Assembly (NCBI RefSeq): GCF_030929495.1
Contig: NZ_JAVFWN010000003.1
Span: forward strand, 1-64,000
Origin: Nocardioides sp. LHD-245
GTDB lineage: Bacteria; Actinomycetota; Actinomycetes; Propionibacteriales; Nocardioidaceae
Length of the DNA: 64,000 bases
Direction of reading: 5' to 3'
Under the pieces are notes generated by a model that was given only the letters and a program-made list of their open reading frames with translations, had not been told where the DNA came from and did not search any database. Shown here piece after piece: positions 61,336 to 64,000 of the stretch. How positions within the stretch are numbered: position 1 is the stretch's first letter; the number at the start of each line of letters is the position of its first letter. A program made the translations under genes and the position numbers.

Positions 61336-61983
61336 ATGACCGAGGCTCGACCGCCGGGGTGTGACGGGGATCGCCCGAGACGCGGCGGTATCGTCCGGCT
61401 CCTGGTCCACGCGGGAGCGGGAGGGTGGCGAGCGGTGCAGCTGGTCGACGACGGGGAACCGAGCCGGTTCGTCCAGATCTGGGTGAGCGAGGGGACCGGG
61501 GAGTGGGTCCGCCGGGAGGGGGTCCTCGGCCGGACCGGCCGGATCACCGAGCTCGGTCTCGCCGCCGACGCGTCGAGCGCCGCGGAGCTCGCGGCTCCCT
61601 ATCTCGCCGACGGGTTCGCGGAGGTCGACGACGAGTTCCGGGCTTGGATCGTCGTGCAGTACCCCACCCGCGACAAGCGCTCCGACGAGCGCCTGATCGA
61701 CCACGCCAGCGAGTGGCTGGCGGCGGTGCTCGACGAGCGCGGACTCGGCTACGTCGACGGCTACGACCGCGGCAGGCGCGGCGGTGACGGGAGGCTGGTG
61801 GTCAACCTGTACGCCCGCGTCGTCGACGCCGGGGCCGGCTGCGAGGCGGCGATGGCCGCGCTGCGCAGGGGCCGGGCCGACGAGCGCCGGGCGACGATCG
61901 CGCACCGGCCTCCCGACGGCGAGGAGTGGACGGTCCGCTACGCCCGGACCTCCGGCAAGCTGCCCGGGGACTTCAGCATCTGA
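61336..61983 (+). CDS. Uncharacterised protein with WGR-like N-terminus
   Basis: 215 residues from ATG 61336 (an ATG at 61282 would fall in the divergent promoter). The segment RFVQIWVSEGTGEWVRREGVLGRTGRITEL ... LAAPYLADGFAEVD resembles a WGR domain (V-x-R-x-GRxG with a terminal Gly-Phe/Tyr), a fold found with DNA-repair or molybdate proteins. The C-terminal 110 residues contain no motif I know. Divergent from the diiron oxygenase. Confidence 0.55.
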   Translation: MTEARPPGCDGDRPRRGGIVRLLVHAGAGGWRAVQLVDDGEPSRFVQIWVSEGTGEWVRREGVLGRTGRITELGLAADASSAAELAAPYLADGFAEVDDEFRAWIVVQYPTRDKRSDERLIDHASEWLAAVLDERGLGYVDGYDRGRRGGDGRLVVNLYARVVDAGAGCEAAMAALRRGRADERRATIAHRPPDGEEWTVRYARTSGKLPGDFSI

Positions 61984-61985
61984 AC

Positions 61986-62046
61986 GGTTCACCTACCGGA
62001 TTTGTCGTCCGACCGGCCCCGCGACGACGAATTGGGTAGGTGAACC
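61986..62046. terminator. Strong bidirectional terminator
   Basis: GGTTCACCTACC (61986-61997) pairs with GGTAGGTGAACC (62035-62046), and inner GTCGTC (62004-62009) pairs with GACGAC (62023-62028). The pair lies exactly between converging genes and begins 3 bp after one stop. It is long enough to be a mobile palindromic element as well. Confidence 0.85.
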
Positions 62047-62060
62047 CGCGACCGCGGGCG

Positions 62061-63491
62061 TCAGGCTCCGGGACGCAGGTAGCCCTGCTCGCGCCAGCGG
62101 GCCACCGCCGCGACCAGGTCCGGGTGGTCGGCGCGGTCCGCCGCCCGCCCGCCCGCGACGAGAGCGGGGACGTCGGGGTCCGACGCGGCGTCGTACACGA
62201 CGGTGACGCGGTTGGCGGCGCCGGCGTTGATGAGTGAGCCCAGGAGGGCGACCGGGTCGTTGCGGTCCTCGAGCGAGAGCAGCCGCACGTCGTCGGGAAG
62301 CCGGGCCAGCTGGGTCGAGGGCGCCTCGGCCGTGACGACCTGGTCGACCGCGAAGCCGGGCAGCTCGGTGCGGGTCGCCACCTCGAGGGCGACCGAGCCG
62401 CCGCTGCCACGGCCGACCAGCATCACCCGCACCGGCGCGTCCCCGGGCTCGGTCCGCCCCGCCGCGGCGGAAAGGGCGCTGACCACGGCGGCCGCCTCGC
62501 TGGACAGGTCGCCGGACACCAGGCGCAGCCGCCCCGGGACGGGGGCGGGCGCGGGTGCTCCGGACAGGAAGGCCAGGAGCCGGCCGGGCGCGACCCGGAG
62601 GATCCGGACCGGGTCGCCGTCGGCGCTGCCGTCGAGCAGGGTCATCAGGTCGCCGAGGCCGACCGGCGCCTCCGCCGGGTCGTCCACCGCGGCGGTCGAC
62701 GGCGTCGGCTCCGCGATCCCGACCGCGACGTCGCGCAGGGCGGCGCCCCAGTCGTCGGCCAGGGGGGCGATCCCGGCCGCCCGCAGGCCGCCGGCCCGGG
62801 CGGAGCGCCCGGCGCCGCCGGCGAGCACGCCGACGGTGAGCAGGCCGCGCATCTGCAGGCTGTCGAGGACGCCGCCGCCGGTGGTGACGTGCTCCATCAG
62901 CTCGGGGTTGGCCTCGGCCAGCTCGCCGAGGTAGGCCGCGACGCCGTCGCGGTCGAGGGCATCGGTCTCGATCAGGCCGGCGGCGACGATGGCCCCGCCG
63001 AGATTGACCTCGGGCGCGAGATAGCCGATCGCCCTGCCGGCGATCGAGCCGAGCGTCTGGTACGCCGCCGCCTGGAGCTCGTCGATCCAGCGGTAGGTCA
63101 TCACCGTCGCCCGCAGCACCAGCGCGTCGGCGTCGAGCTCGATGGACCGGCTGAGCAGGCTGCCCTTGCCGGAGGTCGCGGCGCGCACCTCCTCCTCCGC
63201 GATCGCCCAGGTGGTCGGGGAGAGCGGCGCCGCGTCGACGACCTCCGGGTCGACCAGCACGTCGGCGCCGAGCTGCGACCACTCCCGCATCTGGGCGCCC
63301 GCGTCGTCGAACAGGTCGGCCAGGCGCAGCATCTGGTCGTACGGCCCGTCTGGGCCGAGCGTGTCGGAGATCGAGCTCGCCGCACGGTCGCTCGCTCCGC
63401 TCGGACCGCGGGCGTCGCGCGACGCGGCTTCGCCGCCGTCCGCCACGCTGCCGGCCATGCGGCCGAGCTCGGTCTCGTGGGCGTCGGTCAT
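62061..63491 (-). CDS. Alpha/beta-hydrolase-like protein of unknown function
   Basis: 476 residues, Ala-rich. A central GRGSGGSVAL motif looks like a nucleophile elbow (Ser in GxSxG-type), preceded by VRVMLVG and followed by LPDDVRLLSLEDRNDPVALLG, as in hydrolase folds. The N-terminal 230 residues are helical (MREWSQLGADVLVDPEVV; YRWIDELQAAAYQTLGSIAG). Other catalytic residues cannot be assigned. Start ATG overlaps the stop of the next upstream gene (ATGA), so the two are coupled. Actinobacteria often carry such pairs near secretion genes, but nothing here proves that. Confidence 0.55.
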   Translation of the reverse strand: MTDAHETELGRMAGSVADGGEAASRDARGPSGASDRAASSISDTLGPDGPYDQMLRLADLFDDAGAQMREWSQLGADVLVDPEVVDAAPLSPTTWAIAEEEVRAATSGKGSLLSRSIELDADALVLRATVMTYRWIDELQAAAYQTLGSIAGRAIGYLAPEVNLGGAIVAAGLIETDALDRDGVAAYLGELAEANPELMEHVTTGGGVLDSLQMRGLLTVGVLAGGAGRSARAGGLRAAGIAPLADDWGAALRDVAVGIAEPTPSTAAVDDPAEAPVGLGDLMTLLDGSADGDPVRILRVAPGRLLAFLSGAPAPAPVPGRLRLVSGDLSSEAAAVVSALSAAAGRTEPGDAPVRVMLVGRGSGGSVALEVATRTELPGFAVDQVVTAEAPSTQLARLPDDVRLLSLEDRNDPVALLGSLINAGAANRVTVVYDAASDPDVPALVAGGRAADRADHPDLVAAVARWREQGYLRPGA

Positions 63492-63973
63492 CGGATCGCC
63501 TCCCCGAGGGCCGGCGCGACGAGCAGGGAGAGGTCCTCCGGCGCCATGGCCCGGACCTCGAGCCGGAGCACGCCCTCCTCATGGTGCGGGCGCAGCGCGC
63601 GCCAGCCGTTGGCGAGCAGGGTCCAGGAGACGACGCCCACCGTGTCGACCTCGGCGCCGGACACGTCGGCGACCAGCGCCCGCAACCGGCCCTGCGCCTC
63701 GCCCGCGAGCGCCGTCAGCACGCCCACGGCCGCCTCGTCGGAGAGCGGGCCGCTGCGGGTGCGCACCGATCCGCCGTGGCGCGCCACGAGCACGGGCAGC
63801 AGGTCGCCGCGTCCCGACCCGCTCGCCTCGGCGGCGGCGTCGGCCAGCTCGAACGGCAGGTCGACGTACGACGGCACGGTCGACTCCCCGAGCTCGACCT
63901 CCTCGGACACCGCGGCGACGCGGGCCAGCTCGCCCGACCAGGCGTCCGTCGCGAACCAGCCGAGCTCGAACAC
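63488..63973 (-). CDS. Unknown protein, possibly running beyond the right edge
   Basis: 161 residues from GTG 63973; the frame stays open to the window end (GCCTCCCTCGCG side), so the true start may lie outside. There is no signal peptide. The C-terminus SWTLLANGWRALRPHHEEG ... RLEVRAMAPEDLSLLVAPAL faintly resembles EspG-type type VII secretion accessory proteins. This is too weak to assign. Confidence 0.5.
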   Translation of the reverse strand: MFELGWFATDAWSGELARVAAVSEEVELGESTVPSYVDLPFELADAAAEASGSGRGDLLPVLVARHGGSVRTRSGPLSDEAAVGVLTALAGEAQGRLRALVADVSGAEVDTVGVVSWTLLANGWRALRPHHEEGVLRLEVRAMAPEDLSLLVAPALGEAIR

Positions 63974-64000
63974 GATCCCGTCGACGGTCGCGAGGGAGGC

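Overview
The window is GC-rich (roughly 70% by eye) actinobacterial chromosome, most likely Nocardioides or another Nocardioidaceae. This is inferred from codon usage, frequent GTG starts, GTGA/ATGA gene overlaps, the pairing of a tadA-associated protein with tadA, PntAB, a NarL-type kinase/regulator style and a mycothiol-type DinB protein. No rRNA, phage, transposase or CRISPR array was seen. One tRNA (Ser, CGA) is present.

Layout. (1) 116-6993: catabolic cluster. A zinc alcohol dehydrogenase is divergent from a self-sufficient P450-reductase fusion. Then come FAH-family hydrolase, amidohydrolase, HpaI-type aldolase and cupin genes. Two promoters share TGCGAGAYG operator-like boxes. (2) 7180-16980: housekeeping genes (VIT transporter, thpR, pntAB, upp, tadA, small enzymes) and a frameshifted membrane kinase. 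(3) 17022-19892: aldehyde dehydrogenase and its GAF-type regulator, with the same GTTGCA-N5-GTTGCA site upstream of both. (4) 20049-21939: tRNA-Ser, then a HTH/PIN toxin-antitoxin pair bracketed by two ~90 bp repeats, and a nucleotidyltransferase antitoxin whose HEPN partner looks deleted.

(5) 22723-47905 is the striking part, a cell-surface display island. It holds an ECF sigma factor fused to a zinc-finger and membrane segment; a thioester/VaFE adhesin ending in its own sortase domain; and an LPATG-anchored collagen-like protein whose stop overlaps a prolyl-4-hydroxylase-like dioxygenase gene, itself overlapping a HExxHxxGxxH metalloprotease and a small ORF. A two-domain membrane kinase and two NarL-type regulators follow, then a glycine-rich surface protein, a free sortase, a LuxR regulator, a ~1590-residue SdrB-repeat protein also ending in a sortase domain, a Tat lipoprotein, a DyP peroxidase and a beta-helix lipoprotein. 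Recurrent CGGGKGRCA-like boxes and a GGTGA-N7-TCACC palindrome lie upstream of many of these genes, suggesting one regulon. The best candidate for an undescribed system is the collagen/hydroxylase/protease operon together with the sortase-fused adhesins.

(6) 48140-56208: HipBA toxin-antitoxin, MoxR/CoxE-type pair, a third copy of the membrane kinase whose C-terminus now reads through a 32-bp repeat array, a frameshifted plsC, and a TetR gene with twin palindromic operators. (7) 56297-61222: minus-strand oxidative operon (AurF-type diiron oxygenase, FprB-type ferredoxin reductase, TetR, Baeyer-Villiger-type monooxygenase). (8) 61336-64000: a WGR-like protein, a strong bidirectional hairpin, and two coupled genes of unknown role running off the right edge.

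All function calls come from reading motifs in translations; no database search was possible.
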